A stretch of DNA of 64,000 nucleotides from NCBI GenBank assembly GCA_038087015.1, contig JASBNA010000003.1, positions 930,001 to 994,000 of the forward strand, in the 5' to 3' direction. The notes under the pieces were generated by a model. It saw only the letters and a program-made list of their open reading frames with translations, searched no databases and had not been told where the DNA came from. Position 1 is the first letter of the stretch. Each line of letters opens with the position of its first letter. A program made the translations under genes and the position numbers. Positions 35,555 to 45,476 of the stretch are shown in pieces. The stretch comes from Cerrena zonata (lineage: Eukaryota > Basidiomycota > Agaricomycetes > Polyporales > Cerrenaceae).

Positions 35555-36740
35555 TCACGCAGCTTTGTTCTCCTTGTCCTCCGATTCATCATCCACCTGC
35601 ATTTTATCCTCATCACCTCCAGTCTGACCTTGCGTCCCCAACGTCGGCAGATTATCCGTCTCTCTCTCCGTTGACGAGCTAATAAATCGATCACCCAAAC
35701 TTGGCATGATAGGTTTCGATTCCGAAGGGGTTGTAGTTGAAGATATCGGCTGCATGTGATCGCTAAGATGACCTGGGCTAGGATCATCCAATTCATCGAC
35801 AAGACCCAACGCTTTCTCGTCTGCCTCGCTTCCACTTCCCCCTGTTGCGATAGCTGCAAGAGCTAATGGCGAAGGTGGGGGACTGCGTGATTGTGATCGT
35901 CGAGCATCACCATGTAAGAAGGGGATCGGAGAGAATATTGGTGTTGACGGTGTTGATAGTAGTGCACCACTGATGACTGCAGCGTTGATTGAAGGTCCAA
36001 CTGCATCGCTTCCTGAAGGTATCGGGAACGTGTCCCAAGTCGATGTGACAAGAAGGGTCTTTTCTACCGCACGCAGATACTTGCCAATAAACTTGTAGTG
36101 TTTATTCGGATATATGCATAGCTCGCAAAGACGTTGAATGGTAAACGGTGGTCTGTAACAGATCGCGTTAGAATAAAACTCTTTGCTACCATGTATACTA
36201 CGCACCCGTCGAAATTGTCCAGCAGACTGTAGATAATATCCACAAAGTCAGATGCCTCCTTCTCCATCAAGATGTGTTTCGGAGCTTCATTGGGATTTCC
36301 CTCTAGTCGTATACGAGGAGAGAAGGGGGGAAGTTTCAGGCCACCGTTGATTGTACTCCGCGGTGGCTGTCTTGACATGAGAAGTATTGCAGGTGTGACA
36401 TCTCCAGGCGTGGCAGCAAGGAATTTTTCAATATTCTATTGGTACAACTGTCAACGAATGCACTGTAGGAGGGTGTGTGTAAAACGCGCCTTTTTGATCT
36501 TGTATTTGAGGATGGCATTGAGTTTGTCCCATTCTGTGTCTGCGCTATATACATTTCGCGTTATCAGGCTGTTGGTGTCCAGATAATCGGAAATATAAAC
36601 ATACTCTACAGTATCTGTTGAAGCAATTCGCTCGAGGAGTGCATCGTATTCTACCCGACTCAATCAGAGCTATCACTCAAACCGCATATACTTTCGAGTC
36701 GGGGAATGACAGTACCTGGTTTCCATTCAAACTCGGACAT
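35555..36740 (-). CDS. PSY4: Protein phosphatase 4 regulatory subunit 2 (PPP4R2)
   Basis: PPP4R2 (Psy4 in yeast) directs the PP4 phosphatase to nuclear substrates such as phosphorylated H2AX. The spliced start is MSEFEWKPEYDALLERIAST. The conserved N-terminal region includes ADTEWDKLNAILKYKIKKNI, FSPRIRLEGNPNEAPKHILM and PPFTIQRLCELCIYPNKHYK, the typical block of the family, followed by FIGKYLRAVEKTLLVTSTW. The C-terminal half is disordered and Ser/Pro-rich, with an acidic end DESEDKENKAA. Several introns; the one at 36436-36489 seems to start with GC instead of GT. Divergent from the lipid phosphatase, 373 bp apart. Confidence 0.92.
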
Positions 36741-37113
36741 GTTTGGTTTGACGATGCCTCTCGGTGGAAACGCGTTCTAGGTGTGGCTGATGAGGGATAT
36801 GAACTGTGTAATCGGAGAGGATGAGGCAAGAAACCAAGACCAGATGTAGCGCCTTCTATTTCTTGGGATCGTCTCGTCAATTGAACCCCGTCTCCGAGCC
36901 AACACTCCGCAGCTATAGAGTCTGCTTGGCGAGAATGTTTCCGCGCCCTGCATTGCTCTGCCGGCTTGTTATAATATAATAACAACTCCCTTCTTGTACC
37001 ATTACTACTACTACCACTGGTATAATATAAGGACACCCCACTAAACCGAAGGAGGCTGCAAATACGTAGTTCCACCGATCACACGCCTCGACTGGAACCC
37101 GCTACTACCGTTC
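36741..37113. promoter_or_regulatory. Divergent promoter region, PPP4R2 and lipid phosphatase
   Basis: 373 bp between start codons. AT-rich runs at about 36970-37030 (TATAATATAA twice) may act as promoter elements. In-frame open sequence of about 69 bp precedes the chosen start of the phosphatase, so its start could lie in an upstream exon. Confidence 0.35.
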
Positions 37114-38702
37114 ATGACCTTCACGATCCCATTTCTAACACGCCAGACAAGTTCTGGTCGTGTGCCTACCCCAAGGAGGATGGATCCTGCAAGACGAAGG
37201 AAACTATTCCTATCTTATGCACCTGATTGGTATGTCTCATTGTTTGGTTCCTTAACTTAGTAGAACCGAAGTTAACGAGAAAGTTTGATAGGGTCATAAC
37301 CATCGCTTTAGCGTACGTTTTGGTATTTGGGCACGTCACGGTTGACATAGGTGCTGATATCCTCGGATTATAGGGTATTCTTCTTTCTCATAGAGAAAGT
37401 AGGGGGTTACAAGAGGTCGTTCTCGTTGGAGGATACATCGTGAGTGTCATCATACCACTCCGCCGACTTATCCCGTTCTGACCGGAGAACAGACTGCGGC
37501 ATACCTATGCTGTACATGAACGAATACCGGTATGTTACCTCATGTAACGCCGAAGGATGTCGCTGAAGCTTGTTAACAGAACTCTGCTCTCATTGTAATC
37601 TGCTTCGTTGCCCCTGTTGTCATTCTACCAATCATCAACCTATTGTCTGTTCGCTCATATTGGGACTTGCACACTAGTTATCTTGGCTGTAAGTGTTATT
37701 GTGATTTTGTTGTAAACGCTTGCTAAGTAACGATTTCCAGTGGTGTTGTCCCTCGCATTGACAGGATCAATAACCCAAATAGTGAAGATCACTGTAGGAA
37801 GACCACGTCCCGATGTCATCGCACGTTGTATACCTCCTATTGGTTCTGTTGACCCTCCTTTTGGCTTGTCAACGGTAGATATATGTACACAGACGGACAT
37901 GACCATATTAGACGATGGCTGGCGTAGCTTCCCCAGTGGTCATTCAAGCTGTAAGTCTCCTTATGCTCTATACATATTTAACTTGGACTAAATATTCCCT
38001 TAGTCTCGTTTGCTGGGCTTGGTTTCTTGTCGTTCTACATCGCAGGAAAGGTCCACTTATTCGACAGGCGGGGTCACGCTGTGCGTACTTTTCACATTGC
38101 TTCTAACGCCGTTTGACCGATTATGTCTGCGTCTCAACACAGCCCAAAGCTTGGTTGTCTGTTGCCCCACTTTGCGGCGCAGCACTCGTCGCTGTCTCAC
38201 GTACCATGGACTACCGTCGTAAGCATCGTTACCCTTCTTTTTCTAGATTTCATCTCGGCTTACCTCATAATCTCGCAACCTCGTATCATGCAACCTATGA
38301 TCATCAGACCATTGGCAAGATGTTACAGTAGGTTCTATTCTCGGCATCACCATCGCCTTCTTTGCATATCGTCAATACTACCCGTCTCTCGCCGCCACCG
38401 AATCTCACAAACCCTACTCTCCCCGAATCCGCGCAGAAAATGCTATCCTGCCCCTTCACGAACCTATGTTCCCACCAGGTCAATCTGGTGATAATAGTGA
38501 AACGGTTCGCTTGAATGGTTCGCCTGGAGGAGCTCAAGGATATCATGACCCATACCTTCACGATCGTAACTCGTTGGAGATGGATCCTCCTCGACTACCT
38601 GCTCTGAAGCATGAGGAAGATACTCCGACAGATGGGTGGAAGGCTCATGACGATCAGAGGACTCGTGAGTTTGGGAGGTCAGACCGGGATAGTTTGCAGT
38701 AG
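37114..38702 (+). CDS. PAP2-family lipid phosphate phosphatase (DPP1/LPP type)
   Basis: An integral membrane phosphatase for phosphatidate, lysophosphatidate or diacylglycerol pyrophosphate. All three PAP2 motifs are present after splicing: KITVGRPRP (K-x6-RP), FPSGHSS (PSGH) and SRTMDYRHHWQD (SR-x5-H), so the enzyme should be active. Hydrophobic helices include VITIALA, IFFFLIEKVGGY, LIVICFVAPVVILPIINLL and the segment after VTVGSILG. The cytosolic tail is rich in Pro, Asp and Glu. About six introns. The start MTFTIPFLTRQT is the first in-frame ATG; a second lies at 37180. Fungal Dpp1-like length, about 340 residues. Confidence 0.92.
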
Positions 38703-40642
38703 TTGAGCAGTGTTTGTTTCTGCTTTTTGTGTTTATGGATGACCTACCGATTGTGTAGCACGGACAATATCTTGATACCATATGCATACATATACTCTCT
38801 TCATCACCATGCCATTTGCTTAAACGCGGATTGACCGTTGTCTTCTAATCGTAATCGCAGTGCTCCCAACTTGGGTAGGGAAGGTAACGCTGAACTGGGA
38901 TTACTCTTCTAATGACTTCTAAATTTAAATTGGAAGGGTCATGTTCGATGTCACGCATCGAAAGGCGTATTTGACACTGGTATTTGGGGTGTTCGGCATT
39001 AAAGTTGTACTGATATTGGGTGCCCTTCCTAGGCATCTAACTTGACTCGTATAGGACAGCCTCCCGTGAGAAGTCTAGTACATGGCCTCTTAGTGATTCT
39101 ACTATAAGTCTGGGTTCTACACTTACTGGGAGCCTTTCTCAGCTATCTCCAATTCACACTATGTCTCTGACTTTATCCATCCAAATCCCGTCTTGTGGTA
39201 CAGCACAACTTTCTGTCCCTTTGCGTAAGAGTTTCCTTCAATCTGTGTCTCGAAATTACTATACTCACATACCTTGGCTAGTTGGTCTTATCATCCTCTA
39301 TAGGATATACGTTGTATTCCGTCAACCATCCAAATCTAGGTCATCGGACCTGCCTATGCATCATGAGCCACTACAGACAAAGACCCGCTCACCCTTACAT
39401 CTGATAATACCGACTCCCGCGAGGGCGCATGTTCGTCAAGATCACCTCCGAAGCTCTTGATATACGTGTTCATGGACTCGCTTGAGAAAAGGGATTTGTG
39501 GTGAGTGTATTTGCTTTGCAACGTCAAGGGTATCTGCAGATTCTGAATGCCCGAACAGTCTATGATCCCTTCGCTTGCTATTCCTCAGTATCTTGTGTAT
39601 TATATACCTCGAAACAGAGCGTTACCGGACAAACATGTTAGTCTCCTGGTTGCTAATATTTTTAACATTCACATCTTGTCGATATGGCTTAGTTCTAGTA
39701 TCTGTACTACAGTACTAGTACTAATGCCGTGACCCAATTTGAAACACGGCCTCTTCATGGCTTCACATTATTAGACTATTATCAGAGGTTATCCCTTGAT
39801 TATAATCCGATGTTTATGTTCGATATTTGCATCTCTAGGATCGCCTTTCCCTAATCCTAATACCGAGCCTCACACCAAGAAAAACTGCCCGCGCTCGTTA
39901 GAAGTCCACGTATCGAGAGAGGCTGTAATATCTGACAAGAGGTGCCGACTCAAACCTTAATTACTACTGGGCTAGGCCCTACAGCTTAATAGTGGCGGAT
40001 GTGTATGCGGTCTAGAATTGAAATAATTGACTACCATATACTAAAGTGCAAGCTTCAAGCTTGCGCTCATACAGACCAACGTACAGGATGCTTGATCGTA
40101 GATTCGCAGTACTTAGAGATCTCCGAGTCAGATTTAACCTACCCCCAGTGTTCAGTCTTAGCAGTGATTCAAGTGGGGAGGTAAGCGTGGTTGTCGATTG
40201 TAATTTTGTTCTGGACTAACTTATGGTCTTCAAGCTCGTCGTGGTTCAAGCATCGGAGTAAAAGTAGTATCATGCTTTTCGCGAACAACAGAAACTAGCC
40301 CAACAAAATGCGACGTGTATTGAGTGAGTGAGTGAATAAGCTAAAGCTACTTCTACAGTTGCAAGAGAATGATCGTACGCTTAACTAATAGCAAGTGTTG
40401 TAATGGTGTCCGTATGCAAAAAGTCCGATACAGTGGGTGCGCAGAAAGAGAATTATGGGATGGGATGGAACCAAGGGCAGTGCAATATGGAGGAAGAAAA
40501 AACGAAGGTCTATGCGCGATACGAAGGTGGAAATATTACCAATGGTGAAGGAGGCAGGTCTAAACACTACGCGTGCAGTGAAATGGGTCCACGGGTTGTA
40601 AGTAGATATAGAGGTGGAAATATACCGTAAGTCATGGATACA
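38703..40642. other. Gene-poor stretch of 1.9 kb
   Basis: This is the longest stretch without a recognised gene. It includes a possible small open frame at 39161-39460 described separately. The rest, 39.5-40.6 kb, shows only short frames. I found no terminal inverted repeats, transposase or reverse-transcriptase motif, but a decayed element cannot be excluded by eye. An A+T-rich tract with TACTAG repeats lies near 39690-39725. Confidence 0.5.
39161..39460 (+). other. Possible small membrane ORF or gene remnant
   Basis: An uninterrupted 99-codon frame begins MSLTLSIQIPSCGTAQLSVP, holds one hydrophobic segment IPWLVGLIILYRIYVVF near residues 39-55, and continues with a basic Ser/Arg-rich part. 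No domain, paralogue or splice-linked exon is apparent. It may be a small species-specific protein, a remnant or chance. Confidence 0.2.
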
Positions 40643-43600
40643 TTAATATTCGAAATCTTCTGCTACGAGAGCGATATGTCCTCGCATATCACCTCGTCGT
40701 ATTCGAGCAGGATTTATCTGAGCTGCGATATTCTTCCGCAGTAGAGCGTTCAGTGAGGTAGGCCCACAGCCTTTACAAACAAATAATTAGCCATGAAAAG
40801 GTAAGGAAGAAAAGGACAAGAAAAGACTTACAACCAACAATGATAGCACCTTTACTCCGCTCCACCTCATCGGCAAGAATCCGATCCAACCTCGGTTTTC
40901 CCGGTCTCGCACGTTCAGCCACAGCACCGATATCCGCCAACTCACCCTCGTCTAAGTCTAGCCTCACCTGCTCCCTCGCACTCGTTTCAGAGATAAGAGC
41001 AGCAACGCTATTGACGTCCGATAGAGCAGTGATAGTAGAGAATACAGACCCTGGACGTGTAGATGTTGGCCGACTTGGTGTGGTCGCACCTGGAGGTGGA
41101 GGATGTGACGGCTGGAATTGCTGTTGCGGAGGTTGAGAGTACTCTTGGGAGGAGGAGTGGATGAGGGTCCGTATGGTAATGAAGAACGTTCACTTGGTAA
41201 AAGGGCCACTGCACTGGTAGGTGTTTGCAAAGGACTACGAAGGTGGTCAAAATCTCTTGAAAGCCTTGACGTCGGGTGTCCTGCACGTATGTGTTCGGAG
41301 ATAGGTGCGAGAGAAGGAGCAGCGATGGTCAAAGGTCTCGGAGGTTGTGAATCGAGAAGGTGGACGGAAGAAGGGGAAGGAGAATAATCGTAGACAGCTG
41401 TACTACGTTTATCCATTTCCGGTTTCCCTTGGAAAGCCATAGATGCGCGTTTCAAAAACGATCTCCTACGTCTACCCTCTTGCTTCACTGAAAAATTCAG
41501 CTGAGCTTCACCAGGCAACGCGGTATCGTCATCACCCTCCCAATTGGTGAAGTCGAGAATATGTTCCTCATGGCCTAATTCACCGTTCTCATCTCCAGCA
41601 AAATCACTTTCGTAGTAGCTCAAGTCTACGAGGCCATCTGCGTTCTCGTTCTCGTCTTCGCTATCGACAGTATGAAGAGAGGAGTCAGACGAGTGTCGAG
41701 GTTTGTCTTCGCGAGCAAAACCTGGTGATGGAGGTACCAAATCGTCTTCAGGGAGGTTCTGTAGTCTTTGTAGGACTTGCGAATTTGGCCGCACGGTAGG
41801 CGCGATTTTGAGGTTCGTGACGAAGATGTCGATTTGGAGTTCTGTTGGTGGAAGAAGAGTCATGCATCGGCGTATCGCTGAAGCACACCACTGAATGTGA
41901 CCTGAATAAGAAATGAGATATTAACTCTGTATTTTCGAGATACGAAATATTTTCGTAGACTTACCGAACTCTCGAACCAGCCAAACAAATCTTACGCGAG
42001 TAGTCTTGAACTTCGGCTTCCCCCAACCGCCCGCCCGACCGCCCAACTGTCTTCCATCTCTCCCAGCCATGCACAAACAAAGATACTCCAACACCGAAAG
42101 CGCAAAACTAACGCCCGATCCTCCTGCTACAAGGAGAACTGTCGAGTAATCTCCCCATTTAGCTCTATGCGAAGACCCAAACGGTCCATCTACAAAGCCA
42201 CGCATGAGAACACCACGAGGAGGTAAATAAGCACCAGGAGGTATGCTCTCTCCCGGGGGTAGTTTGAGACCACGACCTGCCATAAGAGCAACCGTCTCCC
42301 AAAGATCCTTCGTCCATCCCTTCTTCGCACGAACAATAAATTGGATTTCACGGCCAGCATCATTATTAGCGGCAGAATCACATATTGATGCTGCTGTGAA
42401 GGGATGCGTAGTGAACCAGAACACGAAAGGAATATTGATTAGGAAATGTTGTCCAGGAGCCCAAGATATCGATCGAGGAGGGACGATACGTAGACGTACA
42501 CTCCGACCTGGAAGGAGTTCGGCATGGAAGAAACCAGGTGGAGGAACATAACCTTCATCATAGACTGTAAGTTTATGGTCTAGAGACTCAGGCGGATAGG
42601 GTGTATCCGTATTGATTGGAGGGATTCGGCCGTTCATTTCTTTGTTGATCGCACGTCGCTGGGAGGGAGACTTCTGGAGCTTTCCAGACGTTACTGCGGG
42701 GCGGCTCGATGTTCCCAAGAAACCATTTATCCAAAGGAACTTGATAAAGCGGAACAATCTCTCTCCTAACCACAGCCCGAGAGAGATCCATAACCACTCC
42801 CAGACGATTGGATGATGCAATGCGGCAAACACTAAGGTGGCTGGCACCAAAAGGATGTGAAGGAAGTAAAATACTTCGTAATGGTGTTTTCGCAGGGGAG
42901 GTATCGAGCAGAGCATGAGAAGCGTCAAACAACCATATCCCTATGGAGTTAAACGTCAATTCTATGCGTCTCGTCGGGGGGCCTTTTACTCACAGTCCAG
43001 CCGAAGAGAAATTTCTGATACTGAAACGCCCAGCTGTACAAGACAGTACCTTTACGATACTCCTGGCTCAGCTTGACACTCCATGAACCTATGTGGAGGG
43101 TTGTAAAAACCCAGATCAAAACTCCTGTCCACCGGTGCAACCATGCCAATTTGTCGAAGTGAATGTCTGTAAGCCAAGATATCGAAAAGAGAGCAAAAGG
43201 GGGAGTCTTCAAAGCGAAAACCACACAGAGGGGAAACAAAGCAAAAGCAATCTGCCCTGTTCTTGCAGCAGTGGTCCACCAAGCCTTAGGAATGATGTAT
43301 TTTGCTTGCCAAGGAAAGAAAACTGCAGGGTCGTAGTTCGTATAACGCTTGCCGATGCTGGCTGTAGGGTAGCTTGACAGATTCCAGATGTAGGTGTGAG
43401 GGGGGAGGTAGTCGGGACCAACGTACGCAACCACCAGACTGACCACAGTCAAGGTGACAAGTGAAAGGATTTGTGCATTCGAAGGTAGAGCCTTTGGTTG
43501 TCGATGTGGTTGCTTGAGTTTGGCTAGACTATGCTTTTTCCGCCATGTTCTCCTCCGCAGTGCCCATTTACTCCAATATGCACCCAAATAACCTCCCCTC

Positions 43601-43803
43601 AAACCAAGAGCATGCGACAGACTGAAGCAAATAAGGATGATTCCGATGGCAATCCACAGAAGATAGGAGTACACTCTACTTGCGTCGCTGAGGGAATGAA
43701 CAGTGAGATAAGCCGTGAGCCATTGCAGGTCGTTTAGGAGTTGAGGGACCGGCGGGTCTGAGGAGGGATTAGAGACCGTTGCGCGCGGTAGAGATGCCTG
43801 CAT
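40643..43803 (-). CDS. Ferric-chelate reductase (FRE family, FAD/NADPH, two hemes)
   Basis: A plasma-membrane flavocytochrome that moves electrons from NADPH to extracellular Fe3+ or Cu2+. It starts MQASLPRATVSNPSSDPPVP. Membrane helices carry paired heme ligands spaced H-x13-H in LHRWTGVLIWVFTTLH and again LHILLVPATLVFAALH. The FAD motif is HPFTAAS, the NADPH motif GGSGVSFALSVL, and the C-terminal nucleotide-binding motif CCGPTSLNA. Between VREFGHIQWCASAIRRC and CCGPTSLNA lies a long acidic, Ser/Pro-rich insertion (about 41.0-41.85 kb). Near 41.15 kb the reading frame changes; a 50-bp GTGAAC...CCCAAG intron could repair it, otherwise it is a frameshift. Domains are complete, so the gene is probably functional. 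Confidence 0.9.
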
Positions 43804-44460
43804 ACTTCAGAACAGGACCAGCTCTGTCTCCTACCAAGTATATGAGTGATCGCAGAGGTGCTTCTTGGAGCAAGATGGGGAGCCAAGCCAACGTTCTTCC
43901 ACACGACACCCCTTTGGCCTCGGCTTGCCTTATGATGCGTCTGGAACGGGTCCGAAAGTGGAGAGACGGGATAACGAGAGACGGTTCAGACGAGGTTTAC
44001 AAAGCAAAGAGACATGGGAGCGGAAGGAATGAGGAAAAGGCGAGAGAAACATTGTGCAAAACTCTTCTACCGCCGCAATGGAAAGAAGGAGGAGGCTCCA
44101 TGACGGCCTTGATGAGACCGTGCGCCTCTCTCTGCCGCCTGCGGCCCTTGCATCTCAATGACGCTCACCTCCTGTTGTAGAACGTATGCAGGCGTATGTT
44201 CACCCGGGAAATCGGACCTCACATTCTCCAGCACAGTACACTGGAACGATAAGGTCTACAGAAATAGACGGAAATCCGTCTCAACGGCGACCAACCTCGA
44301 CCAACCCGTTCAAATTTCAATCAATGAAGGTTCCCGGCGGCCTCCAAGTCGACGCACAGCATAAAAAGACAATTTCCAACATCCATGTGTTCGAACTTCC
44401 AGGTATCAATTGATCCAAGTATCCCTATCGTACATTACGCATCAAGCTGGTCATAGAAAT
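43804..44460. promoter_or_regulatory. Ferric reductase upstream region and ATX1 3' flank
   Basis: About 660 bp with no recognised gene. The frame at 43779-44180 (+) overlaps the reductase start and has no domain. A GATA-like sequence GGGATAACG is present near 43969 but lacks the ATC-x-GATAA context of fungal iron regulators, so iron regulation is not supported by a clear site. Confidence 0.4.
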
Positions 44461-44904
44461 CTACTCGACCGTCGTGCCAGAGCGAACCTGGTTAGAAGGA
44501 GTCCTCATTAGCGACAAGTTGACAAGGGACATATATCGATCGCGTACCTCCTTGCCAGTCTTCTTGATCTTCTCGAGCAGGTCATCATAACCAATGCTGC
44601 CCTTGACAATCACCTCTTGCTTCTCGAGGCTGATGTCATAAGAGTCGACACCTTCAAGCAACAGTCTTACAAAGGCTGAATCATGAAATCATAAACGAAA
44701 TGATCACCTTCGGTTTTCTTCAAGACCCGCTCTACGGCACCAGAGCAGCCGCCGCATGTCATCTGGTCCGAGTAGTGGATCAACATCGAGTGAGTAAGGA
44801 AGTCCAAGTGGGGCTCACCTTGACGTCAAACTTGTATGTGTGCGACTAGAAAGATAGTTTGCATCGGTACACATCTAGGTAGCATCCGAGTCTAGGCTCA
44901 CCAT
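44461..44904 (-). CDS. ATX1: Copper chaperone ATX1
   Basis: Atx1 carries Cu(I) to the Golgi P-type ATPase Ccc2, which loads multicopper oxidases. The spliced protein is about 70 residues: MSHTYKFDVKMTCGGCSGAV contains the metal site M-T-C-G-G-C, followed by ERVLKKTEGVDSYDISLEKQ and GYDDLLEKIKKTGKEVRSG, the complete ferredoxin-like HMA fold. The functional Lys in KKTGKEV is conserved. Four introns; the first falls directly after the ATG, so the coding part of exon 1 is only three bases. It is adjacent to a ferric reductase on the same strand. Confidence 0.96.
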
Positions 44905-45476
44905 TGTGATTATAGATATGGATAAATACTACAGGAAACCAAATATAGTTCACTCTCTCCGCATTATAGAGCACATGAGAAGTAGGACGCACCTACTGTG
45001 GTTGGAGATCGCTGTCTGTCTGTATGTAGTGGAACTAGTACAAGACCAAGCCGTGTATAGCAGTTCCAGTATTTATACTATCGATCGTGAATGAAATGAC
45101 ATCGCGGACGTACCCGGTTGCTGAGCAATCCTCCGCTGACCGATACTGTTCCGACACAACGCCAGCCATACTAAACAGACGATCTGATTCACCCAGTTCT
45201 AGTTGCAAGGTTACCCTAGTTGTATGCAGCTGCGCACTCTGACGCAAGTTACACGCAACGTTGAATGCATCGGTAAATATCCAAATTCGGTTCCGGTATT
45301 CTCGGAACGAAATGCATGGAATCGGCGCTTGGCGCTTTCAACCATTGAACTACTAAGGTTACTGACATTCTAACTGTAAATGAATCTAGTATGTATTATA
45401 CTAAGGGTATCGACCAGCTGGTATCCCAAGGAAGAAGATAAAAAAGTGCAAGGCGCAGCACCAAACGAAGAGCAGG
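44905..45476. promoter_or_regulatory. ATX1 upstream region
   Basis: 572 bp upstream of ATX1, also the 3' flank of the amino acid permease. No gene recognised; short frames at 44906-45094 (+) and 45035-45247 (-) have no domain. Confidence 0.4.

Noticed and set aside
40210..40265. Sequence like a tRNA B box (GGTTCAAGC)
   Set aside because: No A box or cloverleaf could be folded at the right distance upstream.
43779..44180. Plus-strand ORF of 133 codons upstream of the ferric reductase
   Set aside because: It overlaps the reductase start on the opposite strand and has no domain or good splice sites.
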